Below, one piece after another: positions 30,923 to 39,249 of a DNA stretch of 61,270 bases. The notes beneath the pieces are model-generated. The model did not search any database. It saw only the letters and a program-made list of their open reading frames with translations, and was not told where the DNA came from. The stretch is from assembly GCA_947449735.1 (NCBI GenBank), contig CANFTB010000029.1, forward strand, positions 1 to 61,270. Direction: 5' to 3'. Source of the DNA: Chthoniobacteraceae bacterium. GTDB lineage: Bacteria; Verrucomicrobiota; Verrucomicrobiia; Chthoniobacterales; Chthoniobacteraceae. How positions within the stretch are numbered: the stretch's first letter is position 1; each line of letters opens with the position of its first letter. The position numbers and the translations under genes were made by a program.

Positions 30923-31579
30923 ATGCCGGAGCCATTCCCCCCAAAAAAACACCGGAGCAGGATCCCCAGACGCCGCCTCACAGCGTTCGTCGTGATCCTT
31001 GTTTTGGCCCTTGCCTACGCAGGAAGCCGGTGGAGCCGGTTGGGGAAAATCCCGCCGTCCGGTGGCCTCTACTTCCCATGGCGGGTGGAACTGGCGGCAC
31101 CCTCTTTCGCTCAAACCGATCCCCGGTGGGGGGCGGACCTCTTGGGCCCCACGGAACGCACGCTTGCCGCCGAAGGGTGCGCGGTCACCTCCGCGGCGAT
31201 GGCGCTCGGGTACTACGGAATTGACGTCGATCCCAAGCGTCTAAACGCGTTTCTCAATAGCAGCGGAGGATTTACCGAGCAGGGCTGGATCTACTGGGAG
31301 AGCGCCGCCGAATTCCAATCGGGAAAGGTCTGGCACGCCTATGAAGACCTCCCAAGCTACAGGCTCATCGATTGGAACCTGCTTCGCAAAAACCCGGTCA
31401 TCATCCGGATCCGACGCCCTGCCGGCGGCACACACTTTGTTCTGCTCGTCGGAAAAACTGGATTTGAATACCTGGTACTCGATCCCGGTTCGGGCGGCAG
31501 GGAGGTTTTGTTGAGCGAGTTGGAAAGCCCGATCGAGGCGCTGCGCTACTACGAGAGGTATCCGGCAAAACTACGCTGA
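30923..31579 (+). CDS. Membrane-anchored C39-like cysteine peptidase family protein
   Basis: The 218-residue protein has a basic N-terminus and one membrane segment (about 20-36), placing the rest outside the cytoplasm. Candidate triad residues are C86 in LAAEGCAVTSAAMALGYYGID, H171 in GGTHFVLLVGK and D187 in LVLDPGSGG, which fits the Peptidase_C39_2 family. The substrate is unknown. It starts 3 bp after the enoyl reductase gene and shares the terminator at 31628-31670 with the convergent carbonic anhydrase gene. Confidence 0.75.
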   Translation: MPEPFPPKKHRSRIPRRRLTAFVVILVLALAYAGSRWSRLGKIPPSGGLYFPWRVELAAPSFAQTDPRWGADLLGPTERTLAAEGCAVTSAAMALGYYGIDVDPKRLNAFLNSSGGFTEQGWIYWESAAEFQSGKVWHAYEDLPSYRLIDWNLLRKNPVIIRIRRPAGGTHFVLLVGKTGFEYLVLDPGSGGREVLLSELESPIEALRYYERYPAKLR

Positions 31580-31627
31580 GCCCGGCGGCTTGGAAGACAA
31601 GTGCCCGGATGGAGCCACCCGGGCTCA

Positions 31628-31670
31628 CAAAAAAACGCCTGCGAGCCGGAAGGCTGCAGGCGTATTTTTT
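31628..31670. terminator. Bidirectional terminator
   Basis: ACGCCTGC (31635-31642) pairs with GCAGGCGT (31656-31663), with an inner AGCC/GGCT stem and GGAA loop. It is flanked by As on the left and Ts on the right, so it should terminate both the plus-strand C39-like gene and the minus-strand carbonic anhydrase gene. Confidence 0.9.
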
Positions 31671-31698
31671 CAGACTTAAAGCGCACGTGGCGCCGGCC

Positions 31699-32358
31699 TT
31701 ACTTCAGGAACTCAACCTTCCCTGAATCGAGGTCGTACACTGCGCGCACGACCCGTACACTCGGAGCCTTGTCGCCCAGAACGGCCTTTCTGCAGATCTT
31801 GTCAGCAACGCGGTACACGTTCTCATTGATCGCATTCACGAGCACATCGCCGGGGTACTTGCTCACTGCATTCACCGCGGGACGGATATCCCGCACGATC
31901 GAACCCACGTGACCCGGGGCGTTCGCAGCGCCGACGGCGGCCTTCACTGCACCGCAACGCTCATGGCCGAGAACCACGATCAAACGGGCGCCGAGATGCT
32001 CCACGGCGTACTCGATGCTGCCCATCGCATAGTCATCCACCAGGTTTCCAGCCGTCCGAATCACGAACAGGTCGCCCAGGTTCTGGTCGAATACGATTTC
32101 TGGGGATGTACGGGAATCAGCGCATCCGACAACGATCGCAAAGGGATGCTGCCCCTGAGCAGTCGCCGTCCTGGCCTTGGCGGTTGGCTTGCCGCTGCTC
32201 ACAGAGTTTGAAGTGTACCTCTTATTGCCATCCTGAAGCTTCGCCAATGCAGATTCCGCGTCAACAACGGGGGCGGCATCGTGACCGGCACCGAAAGCAG
32301 AGCCCGAGAGGACGAGGGCAGCGAGTCCGCTAGCTAAATATTTGGATTGAATTGCCAT
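31699..32358 (-). CDS. Exported beta-class carbonic anhydrase
   Basis: From the ATG at 32358 the protein has 219 residues with a signal peptide ending near GSAFGAG. Zinc ligands C79, H132 and C135 and the Asp81/Arg83 pair are all present (CADSR, GHERCG). It interconverts CO2 and bicarbonate, here in the periplasm. Upstream in-frame starts (32367, 32403) are possible but spoil the signal. It is divergent from the SPFH gene, and the two share a short regulatory gap with a perfect inverted repeat. Confidence 0.93.
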   Translation of the reverse strand: MAIQSKYLASGLAALVLSGSAFGAGHDAAPVVDAESALAKLQDGNKRYTSNSVSSGKPTAKARTATAQGQHPFAIVVGCADSRTSPEIVFDQNLGDLFVIRTAGNLVDDYAMGSIEYAVEHLGARLIVVLGHERCGAVKAAVGAANAPGHVGSIVRDIRPAVNAVSKYPGDVLVNAINENVYRVADKICRKAVLGDKAPSVRVVRAVYDLDSGKVEFLK

Positions 32359-32415
32359 GGTCCTCATTACCTCTTTCGGCGCAACCGGAGCAAGCTTTAA
32401 CAAAACGCCAAATCA

Positions 32416-32447
32416 ATAAAGACTACTTATCGCTCACGGGTCTTTAT
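32416..32447. promoter_or_regulatory. Perfect inverted repeat between carbonic anhydrase and SPFH genes
   Basis: ATAAAGAC (32416-32423) and GTCTTTAT (32440-32447) are exact inverted copies with 16 bp between them, placed in the 129 bp divergent gap. The arms are AT-rich against a GC-rich background. A dimeric regulator acting on both genes is the simplest reading; an RNA hairpin is possible but the loop is long. Confidence 0.5.
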
Positions 32448-32487
32448 AAACTTCCTCTGGCAGGCTTTTTAAGCTAATCGTGGCGGC

Positions 32488-34530
32488 ATGTATCTGTATT
32501 CTGCTTTAGGAGTCATTGCCTTGGTAGTTCTGATTTATCTTCCCCGTGTTCTGGGCGTCGTTTACATCCCGCACACTCGAGTCGGACTGATTGAAAAGCT
32601 TTGGAGTGCCAAAGGCTCCTTGTCGGAAGGAAAGATTATTGCGGTCGCCGGGGAAGCAGGCATGCAGAGTCGAACCCTTCGCGGTGGCCTCCACTTTGGT
32701 TTGTTTCCGTGGCAATACCGCGTCCACAAGGTTCCCCTTGTAACCATTTCCGAGGGCCGCATCGGCTATGTCTACGCCAAGGATGGAATGCCACTTGAAG
32801 CGCAACAAACCTTGGGGTGCTCGGTAGACTGTAACCATTTCCAATCGGCCGAACACTTCCTGGCCAAAGGAGGCCAGCGAGGCCGCCAGAGGGCAATCTT
32901 GCGCGAAGGTGTCTACGCCATAAACACGGCGCTCTTCGTTGTCCTTACGGAAACCTCCATCTACAGCTTGGAGGAAAACGAAACCTATCTTCGCTGGCAG
33001 CGCGACCTCGCCGAACAAGACGGGTTCCGCCCAATCATCATTGGTTCCACAGTTACAGGCCCCGCCCCTGAGCCGCAGGCTCCTCCGACCATCCCCACAA
33101 CTCCAGCAGTTAATCCAGCAGTTAATCCAGCGGCAAAAGTGGATTCCATCGGTATCGTCTCCGTCCACGACGGCCCCACCATCTCTTCCGGGGACATCAT
33201 CGCACCGGAGATTTCAGCCAACCATAACTATTTCCAAGACGCCGAGGCTTTCCTGAACGCCGGAGGACGCCGCGGCCGCCAGCTTCAGGTCCTTACAGAC
33301 GGCACCTTTTTTATAAACCGCTGGTTTGCTACGGTCGAACGCGGAGAAAAAACGCTCGTCCCCATCGGTTTTGTCGGAGTGGTTGTCTCCTACTATGGCA
33401 TTCACGGAACCGATACAACCGGTTCCACGTTCCGTTATGGCGAGCAGGTGAATGTGGGCGAAAAAGGCGTATGGCGTCAGGCCCTCGCGCCCGGAAAATA
33501 CCCCCTTAATCCGTACGCGATCAAAATTGAACTCGTGCCCACCGTTAACTTTGTCCTTCGCTGGATCACTGGCCAAAGCGAAAGCCACAAGTACGACGAA
33601 CAACTTGCAACGCTCGAAATCATCACTGCCGATGGTTACGAACCCCTGCTTCCGCTCTCCCTGGTTCTGCACATCGACTACCAAAAAGCTCCTTCAGTTG
33701 TTCAGCGCTTCGGCGATGTCAAACGCCTCATCACGCAGACTCTCGACCCAATTCTAACCGCGTATTTTCGCGATGTCGCCCAGGGTTCAAAGATGCTTGA
33801 ACTGCTCACCCACCGCGAAGAAATCCAGCAACGGGCGACGGTTGAACTCAGCAAACGCTTCGAGGAGTTCGATATCAACTGTGTGGCAGTGCTCATCGGC
33901 AGACCGGAGTCCAAGGATTCCAATCCGGCGACCGACCCAATCGAAAGGCTGTTCGACCAGTTGCGTATGCGGCGCCTGGCAGAGGAGCAGAGGGAGACAT
34001 ACGCGAAACAGCAGGAGGCGGAGTTTCACCTCAAAGCCCTGCACGAAGCCAAGGCCGTCGCAGCCAAGCAGGCCGAACTCACCCAGTCGAAAATTGAAAT
34101 TGAAGTTGCTACAAACAGAGCGGAGGCTCAACTGGCGGAGGCTCACCGCACAGCCAAAAAGGAAATCGCCATCGCCGAAGGACGCTCACGCGCCCAGACC
34201 CTTGAGGGACAGGGTGAGGCGTCGAAAATCACCCAGATCGGGGAGGCTGAGGCCGCTGTTTTCGCCAAAAAAATCTCTGCCTACGGCGATCCCCGCCTGT
34301 TCGCCCTTAGAGACGTTGCCGAGCGGTTCGCCAACTCCAGACAACCGCTGGTTCCGGAGCGCCTTTTCACCACAGGAGGGAGCGGCACCTCAAACGAGCC
34401 GGGAGGCGGCCTTATGCAGACTCTCATGGCTCTGATGATTGCCGACAAGGCTGGGATGCCTTTTGGAAGCTCCCCGACCCAAGATGGCAAGAAGGGCGCG
34501 GAGCCCCATCCAGACGCCCCGAATTCCTAA
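32488..34530 (+). CDS. SPFH/flotillin-like membrane protein with repeated N-terminal modules
   Basis: The 680-residue protein has an N-terminal membrane segment (about 4-26), an SPFH-like domain (about 290-480) and a long Ala/Glu/Gln coiled coil (about 490-600). A Gly-rich C-terminal region follows. Flotillin-like proteins form large membrane-associated oligomers. The N-terminal part contains several related modules. Two are clear: residues about 91-155, with HFQSAEHFLAKGGQRGRQ, and about 219-286, with YFQDAEAFLNAGGRRGRQ. Weaker copies can be seen at about 31-87 and 294-352. They are split by a Pro-rich linker (about 191-216). Cellular role unknown. Confidence 0.8.
   Translation: MYLYSALGVIALVVLIYLPRVLGVVYIPHTRVGLIEKLWSAKGSLSEGKIIAVAGEAGMQSRTLRGGLHFGLFPWQYRVHKVPLVTISEGRIGYVYAKDGMPLEAQQTLGCSVDCNHFQSAEHFLAKGGQRGRQRAILREGVYAINTALFVVLTETSIYSLEENETYLRWQRDLAEQDGFRPIIIGSTVTGPAPEPQAPPTIPTTPAVNPAVNPAAKVDSIGIVSVHDGPTISSGDIIAPEISANHNYFQDAEAFLNAGGRRGRQLQVLTDGTFFINRWFATVERGEKTLVPIGFVGVVVSYYGIHGTDTTGSTFRYGEQVNVGEKGVWRQALAPGKYPLNPYAIKIELVPTVNFVLRWITGQSESHKYDEQLATLEIITADGYEPLLPLSLVLHIDYQKAPSVVQRFGDVKRLITQTLDPILTAYFRDVAQGSKMLELLTHREEIQQRATVELSKRFEEFDINCVAVLIGRPESKDSNPATDPIERLFDQLRMRRLAEEQRETYAKQQEAEFHLKALHEAKAVAAKQAELTQSKIEIEVATNRAEAQLAEAHRTAKKEIAIAEGRSRAQTLEGQGEASKITQIGEAEAAVFAKKISAYGDPRLFALRDVAERFANSRQPLVPERLFTTGGSGTSNEPGGGLMQTLMALMIADKAGMPFGSSPTQDGKKGAEPHPDAPNS
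33102..33131 (+). repeat. 12-bp tandem repeat within the SPFH gene
   Basis: TCCAGCAGTTAA occurs twice in tandem plus a partial third copy. It encodes PAVNPAVNPA in the linker between two repeated modules. Its length is a multiple of three, so copy-number change would keep the frame. Confidence 0.7.
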
Positions 34531-34587
34531 AGCCCCCTTCCCTTGGCTTGACTCGGCGCCGTCCGCCGCTTCCCATCCTCTTCCCTT

Positions 34588-35433
34588 ATGAAATGGCTCC
34601 CCACCCTCCCCGTCATCACCGCCCTAGTCGCTTTCAGCGCCCAGGCAGCGGCACCCATAGCCGCCGACGTCCGCACCAACGGCTTCGCTCTGGGCACCCA
34701 GTCCTACACCTTCCGCCTGTTCACCTTTGAGGAGGCCTGCCAAAAGTCCGCGGCCGCAGGGCTTCACACCACCGAACTTTTCCCAGGCCAGAAGATTTCG
34801 GCGGACCGGCCTAACGACAAGACGGGCCCCGGGGTTTCGGAAGAGGGCATGAAGGCGATCAAGGACATCCTCGCCAAGAACAAGCTGCAAGCCGTGGCGG
34901 TTGGGGTCATCGGGATTCCGAAGGACGAGGAAGGTGCGCGAAAAGTGTTTTCCTTCGCCAAGGAACTCGGCATCAGAGTCATCAACACGGAGAGCACCGA
35001 CTCGATCGACATGATCGAGAAAATGGTGAAGGAATTCGATATCAAGGTGGGCTACCACAACCATCCGCAACGCCCCGACAATGAGAACTACAAGGTCTGG
35101 GATCCCAACTACATTGTGGAGCTCACCAAGGGCCGCGATTCGCGCATCGGCTCCTGCGCCGACATGGGCCACTGGACCAACTCCGGCCTCAAGGCCGCCG
35201 ACTGCATCCGAATCCTCAAGGACCGCGTCGTCTCCAGCCACATCAAAGATATTGCCCACGGCGCCCGCACCGTAGTCCGTGCCGGCACAGGGCGCGCGGA
35301 GCTTGGCGAGGCGCTCAAGGCCCTCAAGGAAGTGGGCTTCGACGGCCCCATCTCCATCGAGCACGAGGCCAACTGGGAAGACAACGTCGCTGACGTGGTC
35401 TCCTATGTGGAGTTCGTGAAGGAACAGAAGTAG
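34588..35433 (+). CDS. Secreted sugar phosphate isomerase/epimerase-like TIM-barrel protein
   Basis: The 281-residue protein has a signal peptide (MKWLPTLPVITALVAFSAQAAA). The xylose-isomerase-like barrel shows VGYHNHPQRPDNE (His), RIGSCADMGHWTNSG (Asp/His), SSHIKDIAHG and GPISIEHEANWED (Glu), which together form the expected metal site. Related exported proteins are frequent in this phylum, often near sulfatases and sugar dehydrogenases. The substrate is unknown. It stands alone between the SPFH gene and the amino acid transporter. Confidence 0.82.
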   Translation: MKWLPTLPVITALVAFSAQAAAPIAADVRTNGFALGTQSYTFRLFTFEEACQKSAAAGLHTTELFPGQKISADRPNDKTGPGVSEEGMKAIKDILAKNKLQAVAVGVIGIPKDEEGARKVFSFAKELGIRVINTESTDSIDMIEKMVKEFDIKVGYHNHPQRPDNENYKVWDPNYIVELTKGRDSRIGSCADMGHWTNSGLKAADCIRILKDRVVSSHIKDIAHGARTVVRAGTGRAELGEALKALKEVGFDGPISIEHEANWEDNVADVVSYVEFVKEQK

Positions 35434-35467
35434 CCCGTTCCGAGGCACGCTGCTCTGCTCTAAAAAC

Positions 35468-35552
35468 GGGGCGCGGAGTTCCGGAGGAAAATCAACCGTC
35501 GAGATACGCACCCGCCTTCTCACCTCCTCCGGATCCATCCGCGCCCCTTTTT
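35468..35552 (+). terminator. Large nested stem-loop with T tract between isomerase and ABC transporter genes
   Basis: GGGGCGCGGA (35468-35477) pairs perfectly with TCCGCGCCCC (35538-35547). Inside, TCCGGAGG (35480-35487) pairs with CCTCCGGA (35526-35533), leaving a 38-nt apical loop. TTTTT follows directly at 35548. It can terminate the upstream isomerase transcript, or act as an attenuator in the leader of the transporter operon, which starts at 35632. Confidence 0.65.
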
Positions 35553-35631
35553 CTTTTCCCAAAAGCCTGGCACTCCAAGCCGGCGCCGGGAATCTCCAGT
35601 CCACCGCCGCGAAACAACAAACCGTTTTCCC

Positions 35632-36417
35632 GTGAATTTACGCACGCTGATTCCCCTGCTCTTCTGCCTCTGCATGACCCTCGCCGGGGACGTTGCGGCA
35701 CGCGATACATCCGTCCTGCTGGTCGGCATGGAACTCGCCTATCCTCCCTTTGAAATGGCCGGTAAAGAGGGCCATCCGGAGGGCGTCAGCCCGGACCTGG
35801 CGCGAGCGCTCGGCGAGTTTCTCGGCCGCAAGACGGAGATTTTAAACCTACCCTTCGACGGCCTCATCCCCTCGCTGAAAACCGGAAAGATCGACCTGAT
35901 CATCTCCTCGATGACAGCCACTCCCGAACGTTCAAGGTCCATAGATTTCTCTGAGCCTTACCTTTCCACTGGGCTTTGCCTGCTCGTTGGCAAAAACTCG
36001 CCCCTCGAGAACGCGGCCGACATGGACAAGCCCGGCAGGGTTCTTGCCGTGAAACAGGGCACCACCGGCCACCTTCACGCCCGGCAATTCAAGAACGCCA
36101 AGGTGCTGGTCCTCGACCGTGAAACCGCCTGCGTTCTGGAGGTAGTTCAAGGCCGGGCCGACGCCTTCATCTACGACCAGATGTCCGTTTTAACACACTG
36201 GCAGCAAAACCGGGACTCCACCCGCGCGCTGCTCTCGCCGTTCCAAACCGAGCAATGGGCAGTCGGAGTTCGCAAGGGAAACGACGCCCTGCGCGGCCAG
36301 GTGAACACCTTTTTGAAGGAGTTTAAGGCCCGGGGCGGCTTTGACTCCCTGGGCTCCAAATGGCTGGGCCCCCAGCGGGAGGCTTTCCAAGCTGCGGGTG
36401 TCCCGTTTTTGTTTTAA
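35632..36417 (+). CDS. Amino acid ABC transporter substrate-binding protein
   Basis: The 261-residue protein starts with GTG. It has a signal peptide (about 1-23) and a family 3 solute-binding domain. Signature stretches are MELAYPPFEMAGKEG, GVSPDLARALGEFLG, LIPSLKTGKIDLIISSMTATPERSRSIDFSEPYL and the C-terminal AVGVRKGNDALRGQVNTFLKE. These proteins bind polar amino acids, glutamine or opine-like solutes. It is the first gene of a tight three-gene operon with the permease (20 bp downstream) and ATPase. Confidence 0.92.
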   Translation: MNLRTLIPLLFCLCMTLAGDVAARDTSVLLVGMELAYPPFEMAGKEGHPEGVSPDLARALGEFLGRKTEILNLPFDGLIPSLKTGKIDLIISSMTATPERSRSIDFSEPYLSTGLCLLVGKNSPLENAADMDKPGRVLAVKQGTTGHLHARQFKNAKVLVLDRETACVLEVVQGRADAFIYDQMSVLTHWQQNRDSTRALLSPFQTEQWAVGVRKGNDALRGQVNTFLKEFKARGGFDSLGSKWLGPQREAFQAAGVPFLF

Positions 36418-36437
36418 CCCCGGTATCTTCCCCTGGC

Positions 36438-37235
36438 ATGGCGCGCCATCTGTTCAAGCGACTGTTCCTGGCCCCGCCTCGCGGAGCCACGCCGGAGCCC
36501 GCCGTCGCCGCCGCCAACATCGCCCTTGTTTTTCTGGGGTGCGGCGGGTGCGCCGCGGTGATCCTGCTGCGCTCCGACCTCCAGTGGGACTGGACGGCGG
36601 TAGGCGGCTATTGGCGGCTCTTCGCCGAGGGCTGGTGGACAACCCTCGGAGTTTCCGCCGGAGCCCTTGCACTGAGCATTCTGCTTAGCGCACTCGTCGC
36701 AACCGCCCAACGCTCCATCTTTTTGCCTCTCCGCTACTGCGCCATGGGTTACGTCGGACTGGTGCGCGGAACGCCCCTTCTCGCACAGATCTACATCCTG
36801 TTCTACGTCGTCGCGGATGTGGTGAAGCTTGAAAACCGAACGCTGTCCGGAATTCTGGCACTGTCCTTTTTCAGCGCGGCATATCTCGCCGAGATGATCC
36901 GCGCGGGAATCGACAGCGTGGGCCGCTCGCAGCTGGAATCCGCCATTGCCATCGGGCTCACCCGGTTCCAAACCTACCGCCACGTGATCCTTCCCCAGGC
37001 GATCCGCTTCACACTGCCCTCCATGGCAGGCCAGTTTGTTTCACTGATCAAGGATTCCTCTCTGCTTTCCATCATCGGCATCAACGAAATGACGCAGAGC
37101 GCGAGGAACGTCGCCAGCTACACGTTCAGCAACCTCGAAAGCTACCTGCTCCTTGCGGCGGGCTACCTCCTGCTCACGATTCCTGTTTCACTGTGGACCA
37201 AGCATCTCGAAAACCGCTTCCGCTATGAAACTTAG
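36438..37235 (+). CDS. Amino acid ABC transporter permease
   Basis: From ATG 36438 the permease has 265 residues with five or so membrane segments. The HisMQ-type signature is visible as GLVRGTPLLAQIYILFYV and the EAA loop as AEMIRAGIDSVGRSQLESAIAIGLTRFQTYRHVILPQAIR. One permease gene implies a homodimeric channel. Its end overlaps the start of the ATPase gene by 11 bp. Confidence 0.92.
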   Translation: MARHLFKRLFLAPPRGATPEPAVAAANIALVFLGCGGCAAVILLRSDLQWDWTAVGGYWRLFAEGWWTTLGVSAGALALSILLSALVATAQRSIFLPLRYCAMGYVGLVRGTPLLAQIYILFYVVADVVKLENRTLSGILALSFFSAAYLAEMIRAGIDSVGRSQLESAIAIGLTRFQTYRHVILPQAIRFTLPSMAGQFVSLIKDSSLLSIIGINEMTQSARNVASYTFSNLESYLLLAAGYLLLTIPVSLWTKHLENRFRYET

Positions 37236-38016
37236 GCTCGAGCAGATTTCCCGCGCTTTTGACGGATTCCATGCCCTCGACGGAGTGAGCCTCCAGGTTG
37301 AGGGCATCCACTCCCTCGTTCTCGTCGGGCCCTCGGGCGGTGGGAAATCTACGCTGCTGAGAATCCTGGCCGGCCTCGAAACTCCGGATTCCGGAATTCT
37401 TGAGATCAACGGTGAACGCTTGGGAAACGACGAACCGTCGCTTTTGAAACACCGCCGCAAGGTTGGGGTCGTATTTCAGTCCTTCAACCTCTTTCCGCAC
37501 CTCAGCGCGCTCGAGAACATCACTCTGCCCCTGACGGTGGTCCAGAAGAAGGACGCGGAGTCTGCGCAGCAACTCGCGCAGGGACTGCTGGAACGCTTTG
37601 AGCTGGCGGGCCATGCCGAAAAAAAGCCTGCGGCCCTTTCCGGGGGCCAGAGGCAGCGCGTTGCCATCGCAAGGGCGCTCGCCACCCAACCCTCCCTCCT
37701 CATTCTGGACGAACCCACTTCCGCGCTCGATCCGTCCATGACAGCGGAGGTCCTCGACACCATCGAACTGCTCAGGCAGCAGGGCCGCGACTTCATTCTA
37801 GCCACCCACGAGATGAACTTCGCCCGCAGAGTCGCCGACCGCATCGCCCTTGTGTGCGGCGGAAAAATCGCAGAGGTGGCGGACCCAGCGTCTTTTTTTG
37901 AAACCCCAAAATCGGACGCGGCCAGAGCCTTTCTTGCGCGGTTCACCCCGAACCAAACCGCCACGACCCGGTTATCTGCAGCCAGGTCTCCGGACAAAAA
38001 TGGTTTTCCCCAGTGA
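37225..38016 (+). CDS. Amino acid ABC transporter ATP-binding protein
   Basis: From ATG 37225 the protein has 263 residues. It has Walker A GPSGGGKST, Q-loop VFQSFNLFPHL, signature SGGQRQRVAIARAL, Walker B LLILDEPTSALDP and H-loop ATHEM, all of the PAO/HisP/GlnQ type. The start overlaps the permease gene (translational coupling). The C-terminal tail (PNQTATTRLSAARSPDKNGFPQ) is a little longer than usual. Confidence 0.95.
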   Translation: MKLRLEQISRAFDGFHALDGVSLQVEGIHSLVLVGPSGGGKSTLLRILAGLETPDSGILEINGERLGNDEPSLLKHRRKVGVVFQSFNLFPHLSALENITLPLTVVQKKDAESAQQLAQGLLERFELAGHAEKKPAALSGGQRQRVAIARALATQPSLLILDEPTSALDPSMTAEVLDTIELLRQQGRDFILATHEMNFARRVADRIALVCGGKIAEVADPASFFETPKSDAARAFLARFTPNQTATTRLSAARSPDKNGFPQ

Positions 38017-38099
38017 ATCCACCCTCCAGACATCCCGCATGCGAGGGCGTCCCGAGGCTCCGGGCAAAAGTGCACGCCCCCCCACCTTTAGTCGAACCC

Positions 38100-38128
38100 T
38101 TGCCTATGCCCCTCTTTTCGCCTAAAAC
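38100..38128 (+). promoter_or_regulatory. Candidate promoter of the exbB-exbD-tonB operon
   Basis: TTGCCT (38100-38105) and TAAAAC (38123-38128) are 17 bp apart. The predicted start point falls at or within a base or two of the exbB ATG (38135), so the transcript could be leaderless. No Shine-Dalgarno motif is present before the ATG. Confidence 0.35.
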
Positions 38129-38134
38129 TGTCAC

Positions 38135-38830
38135 ATGATCGACTATATGCAAAAAGGCGGACCACTCATGTGGCTGCTCTTACTTTGCAGTGTTTTGGCT
38201 GGCGCCATCTTTATGGAGCGTGCCCTGTATTACCATAGGGTCACGATTCAGCTTGGAGATTTTCTGAGAGGGCTGGCCGAGTTGATCCGCAGCAAGCGCT
38301 GGGCCGAGGCGCAGACGGAGTGCGCAGCAAACCCGACTCCGGTGACCCGGGTGCTGCATGCTGCGGTCCTTCGCCACAGCTCGCCTCGGTCCGAGTTGAA
38401 GGAAATCGTTCAGGAGGCGGGCCAGTTGGAAGTTGCCAAACTGGAGAGGCACCTCGGGATGCTGGCGGCCCTTGGTGTGGTCGCGCCATTGCTGGGACTC
38501 CTCGGGACGGTGACGGGCATGATCGAGGTGTTTAACAACATCAACGCCCAAAGCGGCTTGACGAGCTCAGCCGATCTCGCAGGCGGGATCTACCAGAGCC
38601 TGCTGACGGCGGCAGCCGGGCTCATCGTCGCCATCCCCTGCGCCTTGGGCTATTCCTATCTTTCCTCCCGGGTGAACGGACTGCTTCACGACATGGAGCG
38701 CGCGGGCATTGAAGTCCTCAATCTGATCACCGACTACCGGCACAACCCGACCATCGTGGACTTTGAAAAATCCGAGCGCGAAGGCGTTCCCGCCAAGGAC
38801 ACCTTCGGACGCTCTCAAAGCTCTTCCTAG
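38135..38830 (+). CDS. exbB: MotA/TolQ/ExbB proton channel family protein
   Basis: The 231-residue inner-membrane protein has an N-terminal membrane helix (MWLLLLCSVLAGAIFMERAL) and two more in the conserved C-terminal half. The conserved region reads LGMLAALGVVAPLLGLLGTVTGMIEVFNNI and GGIYQSLLTAAAGLIVAIPCALGYSYL, as in ExbB/TolQ. With ExbD it converts the proton gradient into force for TonB. It could equally be called TolQ, but a TonB-like gene rather than TolA/TolB/Pal follows. Confidence 0.9.
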   Translation: MIDYMQKGGPLMWLLLLCSVLAGAIFMERALYYHRVTIQLGDFLRGLAELIRSKRWAEAQTECAANPTPVTRVLHAAVLRHSSPRSELKEIVQEAGQLEVAKLERHLGMLAALGVVAPLLGLLGTVTGMIEVFNNINAQSGLTSSADLAGGIYQSLLTAAAGLIVAIPCALGYSYLSSRVNGLLHDMERAGIEVLNLITDYRHNPTIVDFEKSEREGVPAKDTFGRSQSSS

Positions 38831-38841
38831 CCGGCCTCGCA

Positions 38842-39249
38842 GTGAAACTCACGCGCACAGTCAGGTTCCGCCCCGAACTCTTCCACGTTCTGCCGCTGGT
38901 GAACGTGGTTTTTCTCGCGCTCTTTCTCTTCACACTGAGTTCGAGGTTCACCCTCCAGTCCGGAGTTTCCCTCAACCTGCCCAGTTCCCCGTTCACGCTT
39001 GCGCCACAGCGCAACCCTCTCATCATCAGCATCACGGCGGCACCCCTGCCGACGGTCTACCTCCGCGAGGAGAAGGTCACGCCCCAGGAACTCGACGTCC
39101 TCCTGCAAGACAGGGCTCTCGCAGGACGCCCCATACTCCTTAGGGCGGACAGAGAGACCCCGTATGAGCAGATCACGGAAATCAGTAATCTGGCGCTGCG
39201 CCGCGGCTTCGCGGTGGCGCTTGCATACGCTGCGCCGCTCAAACAGTGA
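38842..39249 (+). CDS. exbD: ExbD/TolR family biopolymer transport protein
   Basis: The 135-residue protein starts with GTG. A short cytoplasmic N-terminus and one membrane helix (about 15-32, LVNVVFLALFLFTLSSRF) precede a periplasmic domain. The usual membrane aspartate (FxDVxFxLLxFF context) appears replaced, since the equivalent stretch reads PLVNVVFLALFLF with Asn in place of Asp. The periplasmic end AGRPILLRADRETPYEQITEISNLALRRGF is typical of ExbD. The loss of the proton-carrying Asp would matter for function and deserves an alignment. Confidence 0.85.
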   Translation: MKLTRTVRFRPELFHVLPLVNVVFLALFLFTLSSRFTLQSGVSLNLPSSPFTLAPQRNPLIISITAAPLPTVYLREEKVTPQELDVLLQDRALAGRPILLRADRETPYEQITEISNLALRRGFAVALAYAAPLKQ

